A model generated the notes under the pieces. That model was not told the DNA's origin. It saw only the letters and a program-made list of their open reading frames with translations, and ran no database searches. Below are positions 1-6,171 of a stretch of 11,548 bases of DNA, piece after piece. The stretch comes from Bacillota bacterium (GTDB lineage: Bacteria; Bacillota; UBA5301; JASBVW01): contig JASBVW010000019.1 of assembly GCA_029961005.1 (NCBI GenBank), forward strand, positions 1 to 11,548, in the 5' to 3' direction. Within the stretch, counting starts at the first letter, position 1; every line of letters starts with the position of its first letter. The translations under genes were made by a program, and so were the position numbers.

Positions 1-78
1 CGCCAGCGCCCAAATGCCTACCCACGCCCCCAGGGGAAAGACCGGTATGAGCCAGCTGTATGGTAGCACCGCCGTCAT
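1..78 (-). CDS. nuoL: NuoL, NADH-quinone oxidoreductase subunit L (N-terminal fragment)
   Basis: Only the first 26 codons are present; the gene runs off the left edge. The start is the ATG at 78-76, preceded by a GGGAG ribosome binding site. The visible peptide begins MTAVLPYSWLIPVFPLGAW and is hydrophobic, like the first membrane helix of NuoL, which usually carries a W-L-I-P-x-x-P-L pattern here. It starts 15 bases after the nuoK stop codon, and nuoL is what canonically follows nuoK. NuoL is one of the large antiporter-like subunits of the membrane arm of complex I and takes part in ion pumping. The call rests on this short motif and on gene order; another antiporter-like subunit cannot be excluded from 26 residues. 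Confidence 0.8.
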   Translation of the reverse strand, partial: MTAVLPYSWLIPVFPLGAWVGIWALA

Positions 79-93
79 CTACTCCCTTCCCCC

Positions 94-402
94 TTACCAC
101 TTCAGGATGTTGATCTTGTCCACGTTGATGCCCTTGTAGCTGCGCGCCAGGCTGACGAAGATGGCCAGCCCTACGGCAGCTTCCGCCGCCGCGATGGTCA
201 TGACAAAGAGGGCGAAGACCTGCCCCTGCCCGGCCTGATCGGCCAGGTAGCGGTTAAAGGCCACCAGGTTGACATTAATGGCATTCAGCATCAGTTCGAT
301 CCCCATCAGGATGCGGACGGCGTTGGTGGCCCGCAGGGAACCCCACAGCCCGAGGCCGAAGAGGGCTGCTGTGAAGACCAAAACCCAGCTCTGCGGCACC
401 AT
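94..402 (-). CDS. nuoK: NuoK, NADH-quinone oxidoreductase subunit K
   Basis: This 102-residue protein matches the usual length of NuoK (about 100). It has three hydrophobic segments at roughly residues 5-22, 29-48 and 61-85, so it is an integral membrane protein of the complex I membrane arm. Two buried acidic residues typical of the family, thought to act in proton translocation, are visible: E36 in GIELMLNA and E74 in AAAEAAVGLAI. The C-terminus ends in the family-like pattern N-I-L-K-W. The ATG start at 402 is preceded by AAAGGAGAG, which overlaps the end of nuoJ, and the nuoJ stop lies 2 bases upstream. It belongs to the nuoA-to-L operon. Confidence 0.96.
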   Translation of the reverse strand: MVPQSWVLVFTAALFGLGLWGSLRATNAVRILMGIELMLNAINVNLVAFNRYLADQAGQGQVFALFVMTIAAAEAAVGLAIFVSLARSYKGINVDKINILKW

Positions 403-404
403 GT

Positions 405-950
405 TTACTCACTCTCCTTTCTGGCCAGGACCAAGGCCCCTATGAGGGCGGACAGGATCAGGACCGACAGCGCTTCGAACGGAAGGGCATACTGGTTGAA
501 GAGCAAGCGGGCCAGGTCCTCGATCTCTATGGGTGCCCCAGCCGGGCCGGGCCGGCTCAGGGCGGGCAAGCCCACCTCTTCCCAGCGGATGAGCAGCAAG
601 AAAGCCAGACCGGCGGCCGGCGGGATCAGGCGGGCCAGCCAGCGCGGCACCGCCGCATAAGCCCGGCGCGTACCCCTTTCCCCAGCCGGAATCGCCTCGC
701 CGCGGATCTCAGGCAGGTCGGAGAGCATGATGGCAAAGAGGATCATGGTGGCGATGGCGCCGATGTAGATCAGCACCTGGACCACGGCCAGGAACGGGCT
801 CTCCAGCACCAGGTAAATTCCGGCTACCCCTAAGAAGGCAGTCATGAGGCCGAGGGCGGCGTGGACCACCTTGGGCGCCACCACCGACCAGGCCGCCGCC
901 GCTAAGGTGAAGACGGCCAAGAGCAAGAAGAGAACTATCTCCCCCGTCAC
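405..950 (-). CDS. nuoJ: NuoJ, NADH-quinone oxidoreductase subunit J
   Basis: This 181-residue membrane subunit of the complex I membrane arm has about five hydrophobic segments (roughly residues 3-23, 29-49, 53-75, 107-122 and 156-176). The family signature VQVLIYIGAIATMILFAIML lies at residues 57-76, in the third helix; known NuoJ proteins carry a pi-bulge there, linked to coupling. A hydrophilic loop follows at about 80-105. The start is GTG at 950-948, which overlaps the nuoI stop codon in a GTGA arrangement, so translation is probably coupled to nuoI. A GGAG lies 4 bases upstream. The gene ends with TAA just before the nuoK start. Confidence 0.96.
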   Translation of the reverse strand: MTGEIVLFLLLAVFTLAAAAWSVVAPKVVHAALGLMTAFLGVAGIYLVLESPFLAVVQVLIYIGAIATMILFAIMLSDLPEIRGEAIPAGERGTRRAYAAVPRWLARLIPPAAGLAFLLLIRWEEVGLPALSRPGPAGAPIEIEDLARLLFNQYALPFEALSVLILSALIGALVLARKESE

Positions 951-1456
951 TGCACTCCACCCCCATCCTGCGCCCGGGCGCCCGCGGGGCGGGGCGGGGC
1001 CTGGTTGTTCTCCCGGTAGCCGCGGCCGATCTCGGCCAGCTCCTCCAGGCTGAAGATCAAATCCTGGCGCGTGTAGCCGGCCAGCTCATACCGGCCTGCC
1101 ATGGTCAGGGCGTTGAAGGCGCAGGCCTCCGCGCAAAGGCCGCAGACCATGCAGCGCCCCATGTCCAGGGTAAAACTGGCCGGCCGCTTCTTCTTGTCCG
1201 GCCCCAGCGGGGCCGGTTCCATATGAATCGCCTCCAGGGGGCAGGTGCGCTGACAAACTCCGCAGGCCGTGCACCGGAGCTCTCCCGTCTCAGGATCGGA
1301 GAGGAGCGCCGGCATGCCCCGGTAAATCGGCGGAAGCTCGGGGCGCTCCTCAGGATAGCGCAGGGTGACCGGCGGGCGCAGCATGCGCCGGAAGGTGATG
1401 CCCAGGCCCACCAGAATGCTCCAGCCCCCCTTGAGAATCGCGGTTACAGTTTCCAT
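947..1456 (-). CDS. nuoI: NuoI, NADH-quinone oxidoreductase subunit I (2x[4Fe-4S])
   Basis: NuoI is an 8-iron ferredoxin-like subunit of the peripheral arm that passes electrons to the NuoB cluster next to the quinone site. Two full cysteine motifs are visible: C62-x2-C65-x2-C68-x3-C72-P and C102-x2-C105-x2-C108-x3-C112, the second followed by A rather than P. The N-terminus carries the short amphipathic/hydrophobic segment typical of NuoI, which lies against the membrane arm. I chose the ATG at 1456 (169 residues) because GGGGAGGAG sits 7 bases upstream of it; an in-frame GTG directly before it (1459) is the alternative. The last 20 residues are Pro/Ala/Gly-rich. The stop overlaps the nuoJ start. 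Confidence 0.96.
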   Translation of the reverse strand: METVTAILKGGWSILVGLGITFRRMLRPPVTLRYPEERPELPPIYRGMPALLSDPETGELRCTACGVCQRTCPLEAIHMEPAPLGPDKKKRPASFTLDMGRCMVCGLCAEACAFNALTMAGRYELAGYTRQDLIFSLEELAEIGRGYRENNQAPPRPAGARAQDGGGVQ

Positions 1457-1474
1457 CACTCTGCTCCTCCCCTT

Positions 1475-2440
1475 TCAGCCCGCCAGGACAAGGAACCCGG
1501 TCACGCCCAGATTGACCAGCGCAGCCGGCAGGAGGAGCTTCCAGCCCAGGCTGGTCAACTGGTCCGGGCGCACCCGGGGCAGCGTCCAGCGCAGCCACAT
1601 GGCCACTACAATCACCAAGAAGGTCTTAAGGAAGAACCACACCACCGGCGGCAGCCAGGGGCCTTGCCAGCCGCCCAGAAAGAGGGTGACCGCCAGAGCC
1701 GAGCCGGCAAAGAGGTTGGCGTATTCGGCCAGGAAGAAGATGGCCCACCTCATGCCGCTGTACTCGGTGTTATACCCCGCCACCAGCTCAGACTCCGCCT
1801 CGGGCAGGTCGAAGGGGGCGCGGTTCAGCTCCGCCAGGAGGGCAATAAAATAGATGAGAAAGCCCAGGGGCTGCAGGGCGATGAACCAGATGCGGCTCTG
1901 CGCCTCCACTATCTCCACGGTGCTGAGGGAACCGGCCAGGATGACCACGCTCAGCATAGCCAGGATCAGGGAGACCTCGTAGCTGATCATCTGAGAGGCC
2001 GAGCGCAGCGCGCCCACCAAGGAATATTTGTTGTTGGACCCCCACCCGGCCATGACCAGGCTGATCACGGCCAGGCCGCTCACCGCCGCCGCGTAGGCCA
2101 CGCCCAGCTTCAGGTCCCGCACGATCAGGCCGGGCCCGAAGGGGATGACCACAAATAAGAGCACTGCCGAGGTGAAGAGGACCGCCGGAGCCACCACGAA
2201 GGTCAGCCGGTCCGCACCGGCAGGAATGATGTCCTCCTTGGTCAGGAGCTTCAGGGCATCGGCCGCCGTCTGCAGCCACCCCTGGGGGCGCCCCACGTAG
2301 ATGGGGCCCATGCGGTTCTGGATGCGGGCGGAGACCTTGCGCTCCAACCAGATCAGGAAGAGGGCGTTGACGGAGACAAAGCCCAAGACCAGGGCGAACT
2401 TGATCCCGGCGATCAGGAGTTCCAGGAGCGGTTTGCTCAT
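1475..2440 (-). CDS. nuoH: NuoH, NADH-quinone oxidoreductase subunit H
   Basis: This 321-residue polytopic membrane protein joins the membrane arm of complex I to the peripheral arm and forms much of the quinone channel. Family signatures are clear: WLERKVSARIQNRMGP at 31-46 and AELNRAPFDLPEAESELVAG at 203-222, followed by YNTEYSGM. About eight hydrophobic segments are spread over the chain, and the length is normal. The ATG start directly follows the nuoD TAA stop with no gap, so the two are translationally linked. In organisms with a full nuo set, nuoE, nuoF and nuoG lie between nuoD and nuoH; here there is no room for them. Confidence 0.97.
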   Translation of the reverse strand: MSKPLLELLIAGIKFALVLGFVSVNALFLIWLERKVSARIQNRMGPIYVGRPQGWLQTAADALKLLTKEDIIPAGADRLTFVVAPAVLFTSAVLLFVVIPFGPGLIVRDLKLGVAYAAAVSGLAVISLVMAGWGSNNKYSLVGALRSASQMISYEVSLILAMLSVVILAGSLSTVEIVEAQSRIWFIALQPLGFLIYFIALLAELNRAPFDLPEAESELVAGYNTEYSGMRWAIFFLAEYANLFAGSALAVTLFLGGWQGPWLPPVVWFFLKTFLVIVVAMWLRWTLPRVRPDQLTSLGWKLLLPAALVNLGVTGFLVLAG

Positions 2441-3574
2441 TTAGCGGTCCACCTCCCCCAGGATGATGTCAATGCTCCCCAAGATGGCGATGAAGTCTGC
2501 CACCTTGGCCCCCCGCGCGATCTCCGGCAGGACCTGCAGGTTGACAAAGGAAGGCGCCCGCCACTTCAGCCGATAAGGCTGAGGCCCCCCGTCGCTGACC
2601 AGGTAAACCCCCAGCTCGCCGCGCGGAGATTCGATGGCGGTGTAGACCTCGCCGGCCGGGGGCCGGATGGCGGCCGGGACTTTAGCCCGCACCTCGCCCG
2701 CCGGCAAGCCGGCTACCGCCTGGCGGATGATGCGCGCGCTCTGGCGGATCTCCTCCACCCGGCAGACGGCGCGGTCGTAGCAGTCGCCATTCTGGCCGGT
2801 GGGGACGGCAAAGTCAAACCGGTCGTAGACAGAGTAGGGCTCCGACCGCCGCAGGTCCCAGGCCACCCCTGACCCGCGCAGCATCGGCCCGCTGATGGCG
2901 TACTGCCTGGCCAGGTCGGGCGGGAGCACCCCGATCCCCTTCGTCCGGGCCTGGAAGATCACGTTTTCCAGGACCAGCGCCTGGTACTCGTCCGCCACCT
3001 TGAGGACGTTGTCCAGCGCCTTCTCCAGGAGGGGGAAGAACTCCGGCGGTAGGTCGCGCTTCACCCCGCCGATGCGCAGGTAGTTGTAGGTCATCCTCGC
3101 CCCGGTGACCAGTTGCATCAGGTCGTACAGGCGCTCCCGCTCCTGGAAGACGTACAGGAACGGCGTAGTAGCCCCCAGGTCCAAAGCATAGGCCCCCATC
3201 CAAAGGAGGTGGCTGAGGATGCGCTGCAGCTCACCCACGATCACCCGGATGTACTCCGCCCGCTCAGGCACCTGGAGGCCCAGGAGCTTTTCTACCGCCA
3301 GCACGTAGGCCCATTCATTGGTGATGGCCGCCAGATAGTCCAGGCGGTCTGTTAAAGGGACGATCTGGGGGTAGGTCCAGCCCTCCGCGATCTTTTCGAA
3401 ACACCGGTGCAGATAACCCAGGTCCGGCTCCGCATCCTGGAGGTATTCCCCCCTGATCCGGGCCACCACCCTCAGCACCCCGTGGGTACTGGGGTGCTGG
3501 GGGCCGAAGTTCACCGTCAAAACCTGCTCCAAGACCTCTTCCGACTGGGTAGCCGTCTTCTCCGCAGTAGTCAC
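2441..3574 (-). CDS. nuoD: NuoD, NADH-quinone oxidoreductase subunit D (49 kDa type)
   Basis: NuoD is the peripheral-arm subunit, related to the [NiFe]-hydrogenase large subunit, that forms the quinone reduction site with NuoB. The 377-residue protein carries the signature [14 protein letters not shown] at 22-35 and [17 protein letters not shown] at 54-70. H31 and Y80 have the same 49-residue spacing as the quinone-binding His and Tyr of the characterised Thermus Nqo4. The C-terminus, [18 protein letters not shown], lacks the CxxC nickel ligands of hydrogenases, as expected for complex I. It is separate from NuoC, not fused as in E. coli. The GTG start overlaps the nuoC TGA (GTGA), with GGAGGG 6 bases upstream. 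Confidence 0.97.
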   Translation of the reverse strand: MTTAEKTATQSEEVLEQVLTVNFGPQHPSTHGVLRVVARIRGEYLQDAEPDLGYLHRCFEKIAEGWTYPQIVPLTDRLDYLAAITNEWAYVLAVEKLLGLQVPERAEYIRVIVGELQRILSHLLWMGAYALDLGATTPFLYVFQERERLYDLMQLVTGARMTYNYLRIGGVKRDLPPEFFPLLEKALDNVLKVADEYQALVLENVIFQARTKGIGVLPPDLARQYAISGPMLRGSGVAWDLRRSEPYSVYDRFDFAVPTGQNGDCYDRAVCRVEEIRQSARIIRQAVAGLPAGEVRAKVPAAIRPPAGEVYTAIESPRGELGVYLVSDGGPQPYRLKWRAPSFVNLQVLPEIARGAKVADFIAILGSIDIILGEVDR

Positions 3575-4032
3575 GCCTGACCCTCCACCTTTCGCCGCCG
3601 CGGGTCCACGTAGTCCTTGCGCAGCGGATGGCCCTCAAAATCTTCCGCCAGTAAAATGCGCCGCAGCTTGGGATGGCCTCGAAAGACCACGCCGAAGAGG
3701 TCGTAAACCTCCCGCTCGTGCCAGTTGGCCGTCTTCCAGATGCCGGTGACGCTGGCCACTTCGGGCTGTTCCCGGTTTAAATCCGTCTTCACGGTGAGGC
3801 GCTCACCCGCAGCCAGAGCCCTCAGATGCAGGACCAGCTCCAGGCGATCCCCGCGGTCCACCGCCGTCAGGGAGGAGAGATAATCAAACCGAGGCCCGTG
3901 CCCGGCCAGGTAGCCGGCCACCGCTTCCCATTCGGCAGCGGGAACCCGCAGCACCCAATCTTGGCCCGCCTGTTCAAAAGAAGCGCCGGGGAACCTGCTC
4001 TTCACTTCAGTCAAGAAGGCCTCCAGGTTCAT
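3571..4032 (-). CDS. nuoC: NuoC, NADH-quinone oxidoreductase subunit C (30 kDa type)
   Basis: NuoC is a 153-residue soluble subunit of the peripheral arm, packed against NuoD. The 30-kDa subunit signature fills residues 104-140: [18 protein letters not shown], then [18 protein letters not shown]. The start is the ATG at 4032-4030, which overlaps the nuoB TGA stop (ATGA). The frame stays open upstream to 4230, but that stretch overlaps nuoB, is Gly/Arg/Pro-rich and has no NuoC similarity, so it is not part of the protein. It ends in a GTGA overlap with nuoD. It carries no cofactor ligands, as usual for the family. Confidence 0.96.
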   Translation of the reverse strand: MNLEAFLTEVKSRFPGASFEQAGQDWVLRVPAAEWEAVAGYLAGHGPRFDYLSSLTAVDRGDRLELVLHLRALAAGERLTVKTDLNREQPEVASVTGIWKTANWHEREVYDLFGVVFRGHPKLRRILLAEDFEGHPLRKDYVDPRRRKVEGQA

Positions 4033-4514
4033 GAAGCCACCCCCTGTCTTTGCGGCCGCATGATCTTCCGCTGCAACTTCAAGACCGCGTCCAGCAGTGC
4101 CTCCGGGCGGGGCGGGCAGCCGGGAAGGTAGACGTCCACCGGCACCACCTGGTCTACGCCGTCCACCATGTTGTAGCTGCCCCGGAAGGGGCCGCCGCTG
4201 ACGGCGCAGGAGCCCACGGCGATCACCCACTTGGGCTCGGCCATTTGGTCGTAGAGCTGTTTCAGCACCTTGGCCATCTTCAGGTTCACATTGCCGGTCA
4301 CCAGCATCAGGTCTGATTGGCGGGGCGAACCGCGATAAATCAGGCCAAACCGGTCGAAGTCGTACCGGGAAGCGCCGGTGGCCATCATCTCAATGGAGCA
4401 GCAGGCAATGCCGTAGAGCATGTACCAAAGCGAGGACTTGCGGCTCCAGTTGATCACCTGATCCACCGTAGTCTGGATCACCCCCGGTACAAAGGGGGCA
4501 TGAATCAAATCCAC
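4029..4514 (-). CDS. nuoB: NuoB, NADH-quinone oxidoreductase subunit B (PSST, cluster N2)
   Basis: NuoB holds [4Fe-4S] cluster N2, the last electron carrier before quinone. The four expected cysteine ligands are present: C38 and C39 in [10 protein letters not shown]103 in GSCAVSGG and C133 in PGCPPRPE. The length, 161 residues, is normal. The start is GTG at 4514-4512, lying inside the 3' end of nuoA (10-base overlap) with AAGG 7 bases upstream, which suggests translational coupling. The stop overlaps the nuoC start. With NuoC and NuoD it forms the quinone-reducing module of the peripheral arm. Confidence 0.97.
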   Translation of the reverse strand: MDLIHAPFVPGVIQTTVDQVINWSRKSSLWYMLYGIACCSIEMMATGASRYDFDRFGLIYRGSPRQSDLMLVTGNVNLKMAKVLKQLYDQMAEPKWVIAVGSCAVSGGPFRGSYNMVDGVDQVVPVDVYLPGCPPRPEALLDAVLKLQRKIMRPQRQGVAS

Positions 4515-4858
4515 GACAGCACCTTCTTTCTCCAGGCATAAACGAGACCGACCAGAAGCACGCCGATAAAGACCAGCATCTCAATAAACCCGGCCATTCC
4601 CACCTCCCGCAGGGCGGCCGCCCAGGGGAAGAGGAAGATGGCCTCGACGTCAAAGAGCACAAAGATCAAGGCGATAATGTAATAGTTGGGGCCGAAGCGG
4701 ACCTGGGCCTCTCCGACCGGCTGTTCGCCGCACTCGTAGGGGGACTGTTTGGCCGCCGTGGGAGCGTGGGGGCTGACCAGGGAGGCCATGAACATAGTGA
4801 CCGCATAGAAGAGGGCTGAAGCAACTAAAAAAAGGCCGACCTCCAGATATTCCGACAC
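4505..4858 (-). CDS. nuoA: NuoA, NADH-quinone oxidoreductase subunit A
   Basis: NuoA is a 117-residue membrane subunit with three hydrophobic segments (about 5-27, 59-80 and 88-108). Family signatures are YECGEQP at 41-47 and [12 protein letters not shown] at 69-80. The start is GTG at 4858-4856, preceded at 8 bases by GGAGGG. An upstream in-frame ATG at 4903 would add 15 residues (MQVNLTNYPKRREGG), but it lies within the -10 box of a perfect promoter, so it should not be in the mRNA. The GTG start also gives the normal family length. This is the first gene of the nuo operon. Confidence 0.95.
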   Translation of the reverse strand: MSEYLEVGLFLVASALFYAVTMFMASLVSPHAPTAAKQSPYECGEQPVGEAQVRFGPNYYIIALIFVLFDVEAIFLFPWAAALREVGMAGFIEMLVFIGVLLVGLVYAWRKKVLSWI

Positions 4859-4866
4859 TCCGCCTT

Positions 4867-4872
4867 CCCTCC
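4867..4872 (-). promoter_or_regulatory. Ribosome binding site deciding the nuoA start
   Basis: GGAGGG on the minus strand lies 8 bases upstream of the GTG at 4858. It lies downstream of the longer frame's ATG at 4903, so it supports the shorter NuoA. Confidence 0.85.
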
Positions 4873-4901
4873 GTTTTGGGTAATTTGTCAGATTTACCTG
4901 C

Positions 4902-4931
4902 ATTATAGCGCAGCGGTTTCTTTTCTGTCAA
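4902..4931 (-). promoter_or_regulatory. Consensus sigma-A promoter of the nuo operon
   Basis: Both hexamers match the consensus exactly: -35 TTGACA at 4931-4926 and -10 TATAAT at 4907-4902, separated by 18 bases. The DNA just upstream of the -35 is A/T-rich (about 4932-4972), resembling an UP element. The expected transcription start is an A near 4895, leaving a 5' leader of about 37 nt before the nuoA GTG. No operator or attenuator is visible in this short leader, so expression is probably strong and largely constitutive unless a repressor acts; that last part is inference. Confidence 0.9.
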
Positions 4932-4966
4932 GGATGAATTTTAAAAAATTCTGATTTTACTCCCAG

Positions 4967-4997
4967 AAAAATTTTCCCTCTCGCGACGAGAGGGAAA
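4967..4997 (-). terminator. Intrinsic terminator after the HD-GYP gene
   Basis: On the minus strand, TTTCCCTCTCG (4997-4987) and CGAGAGGGAAA (4983-4973) form an 11-bp perfect stem with a 3-base loop, followed by A and five T (4971-4967). It lies 47 bases after the HD-GYP stop codon and about 35 bases before the nuo -35 box, so it insulates the two units. The 48 bases between the stop codon and the stem hold nothing else I can recognise. Confidence 0.93.
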
Positions 4998-5044
4998 GGT
5001 AAAGGTAAAACCTCCGCCGCCAGCGCACCCACCCCGGAAGAGCA

Positions 5045-5869
5045 CTAGCGGCGAACCTCCTCGCTCTCCACAGGGGCGGGCTGCCCCCCTACCACGTAAG
5101 CCAGCGGCTTTTTAAAGAGGCTGCCGTGGATGTTGACGACCTGATAATAAGCAAGGTGGCCCAAGGACTTGGCGTGCCTCTCCAGGAGAGAAGGGTCGAC
5201 AAAGCTCATCCCGCAGGTGCAACACTGAAAAAAAGAGGGTTCCCGCTCCCGGATGGCGTTCAGGAGATCCATGGGAGTGGGGTAGAGGCGGCGAACCAGG
5301 TCATAGACCGGCCTTTCTGGACACCCCGCAAAGTTCACTACATTTTCCCTAGCCACCGCGAGGAAAACCTCTACGAACCTCGGATCAAACTGGGTCCCGG
5401 AGCAATTCTCCAGCTCCCGGAGAGCCGCCTCCGGCGATAAGGCAGGCCGATAGATGCGGGCGCTGGTCATGGCGTCGTAGGCATCCGCCACCGTGATTAT
5501 CCGGGCAAAGAGCGGAATCGCTTCTCCCTTTAAGCCGGCGGGATAACCGCGCCCGTCGTAGCGCTCGTGATGGTACCGGATCCCCTCCACAATCTCCGGC
5601 CGCATCTGGCTTCGCTGGGCAATCTCTGCACCGATCACCGGGTGCTCCTTGATCAGTTCAAACTCCTTCTCCGTCAGCCTTCCTGGCTTCTGCAGAATCT
5701 CCACGCTGATCATGGCCTTGCCGATGTCGTGGATCTGGGCACAACAGATGAGGGCTTCCAGGTCTTGTTCCGCAAGTTTCAGGGCTTGGCCGAGCAGAGC
5801 CACGTAACGGCCGACCCTTCTGGAGTGGTGTTCGGTGTACTGGTCCAAAAACTGCCAACGCTTCACCAT
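5045..5869 (-). CDS. HD-GYP domain cyclic-di-GMP phosphodiesterase with C-terminal C2H2 zinc finger
   Basis: This 274-residue soluble protein has no signal peptide and no membrane segment. An HD-GYP domain fills about residues 1-180: H47-D48 in IHDIGK, H76 in EHPVIG, the defining HHERYDGRGYP at 100-110, and D129 in VADAYDAMTS. All the motif residues expected for metal binding and c-di-GMP hydrolysis to pGpG/GMP appear intact. No sensor or receiver domain precedes it. Residues 216-238 fit C-x2-C-x3-F-x5-L-x2-H-x5-H exactly (C216, C219, F223, L229, H232, H238), a classical C2H2 zinc finger; its HAKSLGH end resembles the U1/JAZ RNA-binding subtype. The tail 239-274 is unremarkable. The ATG start has AGGAGGG 7 bases upstream. 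The gene is monocistronic, under a c-di-GMP riboswitch. Hydrolytic activity is inferred; the finger's role is unknown. Confidence 0.93.
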   Translation of the reverse strand: MVKRWQFLDQYTEHHSRRVGRYVALLGQALKLAEQDLEALICCAQIHDIGKAMISVEILQKPGRLTEKEFELIKEHPVIGAEIAQRSQMRPEIVEGIRYHHERYDGRGYPAGLKGEAIPLFARIITVADAYDAMTSARIYRPALSPEAALRELENCSGTQFDPRFVEVFLAVARENVVNFAGCPERPVYDLVRRLYPTPMDLLNAIREREPSFFQCCTCGMSFVDPSLLERHAKSLGHLAYYQVVNIHGSLFKKPLAYVVGGQPAPVESEEVRR

Positions 5870-5943
5870 TGGCCTGCCCTCCTTTTTCTTTTAGCTTGGA
5901 GCCACCAACACTCTCCCCTTGCTCCGACCCCCCTCACCAGAGC
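5870..5943 (-). other. Distal leader between riboswitch terminator and HD-GYP start
   Basis: This stretch is transcribed only if the upstream terminator is read through. It contains the HD-GYP ribosome binding site AGGAGGG (5883-5877), a G-rich part around 5939-5913, and a GAGCAA (5924-5919) that can pair with TTGCTC at 5945-5940 or with an identical TTGCTC at 6006-6001. No open reading frame of note is present. Confidence 0.6.
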
Positions 5944-5979
5944 AAAAAAACACCCTTCCGTCAAGAGACCGGAAGGGTG
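5944..5979 (-). terminator. Riboswitch-controlled intrinsic terminator in the HD-GYP leader
   Basis: CACCCTTCCG (5979-5970) and CGGAAGGGTG (5960-5951) make a perfect 10-bp stem with a 9-base loop, followed by seven T (5950-5944). It lies about 30 bases after the riboswitch aptamer and 75 bases before the HD-GYP start codon, the usual place for a transcription-terminating expression platform. Its loop contains TCTCTT, complementary to AAGAGA at 6013-6008 beside the aptamer's closing helix; its 5' arm with flanking bases can pair partly with the P2 3' arm. These are candidate antiterminator pairings. Confidence 0.92.
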
Positions 5980-6007
5980 GGTTCCCTCTCCCCCAAACCT
6001 GAGCAAC

Positions 6008-6105
6008 TCTCTTCGGCAACCCGGCTGTCCTGGCCTCTCGGCGGTAGACCCGTGGCTTTGCGCCCCGCCCTTTCGAGCGGTTTGCCACTTTCGGAGAAGT
6101 CTCTA
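6008..6105 (-). promoter_or_regulatory. Cyclic-di-GMP-I (GEMM-I) riboswitch aptamer
   Basis: The conserved GEMM-I blocks occur in order on the minus strand: GGCAAACC (6086-6079); a P2 hairpin CCGCTC-GAAA-GGGCGG with its GNRA tetraloop (6074-6071); CGCAAAGCC (6062-6054); the tetraloop-receptor-like GGGTCTA (6051-6045); a second hairpin GCC-GAGA-GGC; and AGCCGGGTTGCCG (6026-6014), whose TTGCC pairs with GGCAA to close the junction. The base matching ligand-specificity position G20 of the Vibrio Vc2 aptamer is G (6086), predicting c-di-GMP rather than 3',3'-cGAMP (A there in the GEMM-Ib variant). It lies between a sigma-A promoter and an intrinsic terminator ahead of the HD-GYP gene. Outer limits are approximate, and whether ligand turns expression on or off is not settled by sequence. 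Confidence 0.95.
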
Positions 6106-6131
6106 GGTTTTTTGTAAAACCTTCGAGGAAA

Positions 6132-6160
6132 ATTATAGTGTTTTTTAGTTCGGGAGTCAA
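6132..6160 (-). promoter_or_regulatory. Sigma-A promoter of the riboswitch/HD-GYP unit
   Basis: The -35 TTGACT (6160-6155) and the perfect -10 TATAAT (6137-6132) are separated by 17 bases, in an A/T-rich stretch that begins right after the hisIE stop. The -35 box is only 11 bases from that stop codon. The expected start near 6125 gives a leader of about 255 nt, with the aptamer starting some 20 nt into the transcript. Confidence 0.9.
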
Positions 6161-6171
6161 TAATTTTTTAC

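Noticed and set aside
1223..2158. Long plus-strand open frame (311 codons) opposite nuoH and nuoI
   Set aside because: Its product is rich in Gln, His, Arg and Gly without domains, and it lies antisense to two clear nuo genes with conserved motifs. Long antisense frames are expected in GC-rich coding DNA.
4033..4230. Upstream extension of the nuoC frame
   Set aside because: It overlaps nuoB with no NuoC-like sequence; the ATG at 4032 overlapping the nuoB stop gives normal length.
6008..6105. Possible 3',3'-cGAMP (GEMM-Ib) rather than c-di-GMP specificity
   Set aside because: The specificity position equivalent to G20 is G, not A, so c-di-GMP is the better prediction, though ligand testing would be decisive.
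5944..6125. T-box or histidine attenuator in the leader behind hisIE
   Set aside because: No T-box sequence, no run of His codons, and the gene that follows is not an amino acid gene; the conserved blocks are those of GEMM-I.
5891..6160. 89-codon minus-strand frame through the riboswitch leader
   Set aside because: The region is a structured regulatory RNA with promoter, aptamer and terminator; the frame has no good ribosome binding site and would begin upstream of the expected transcription start.
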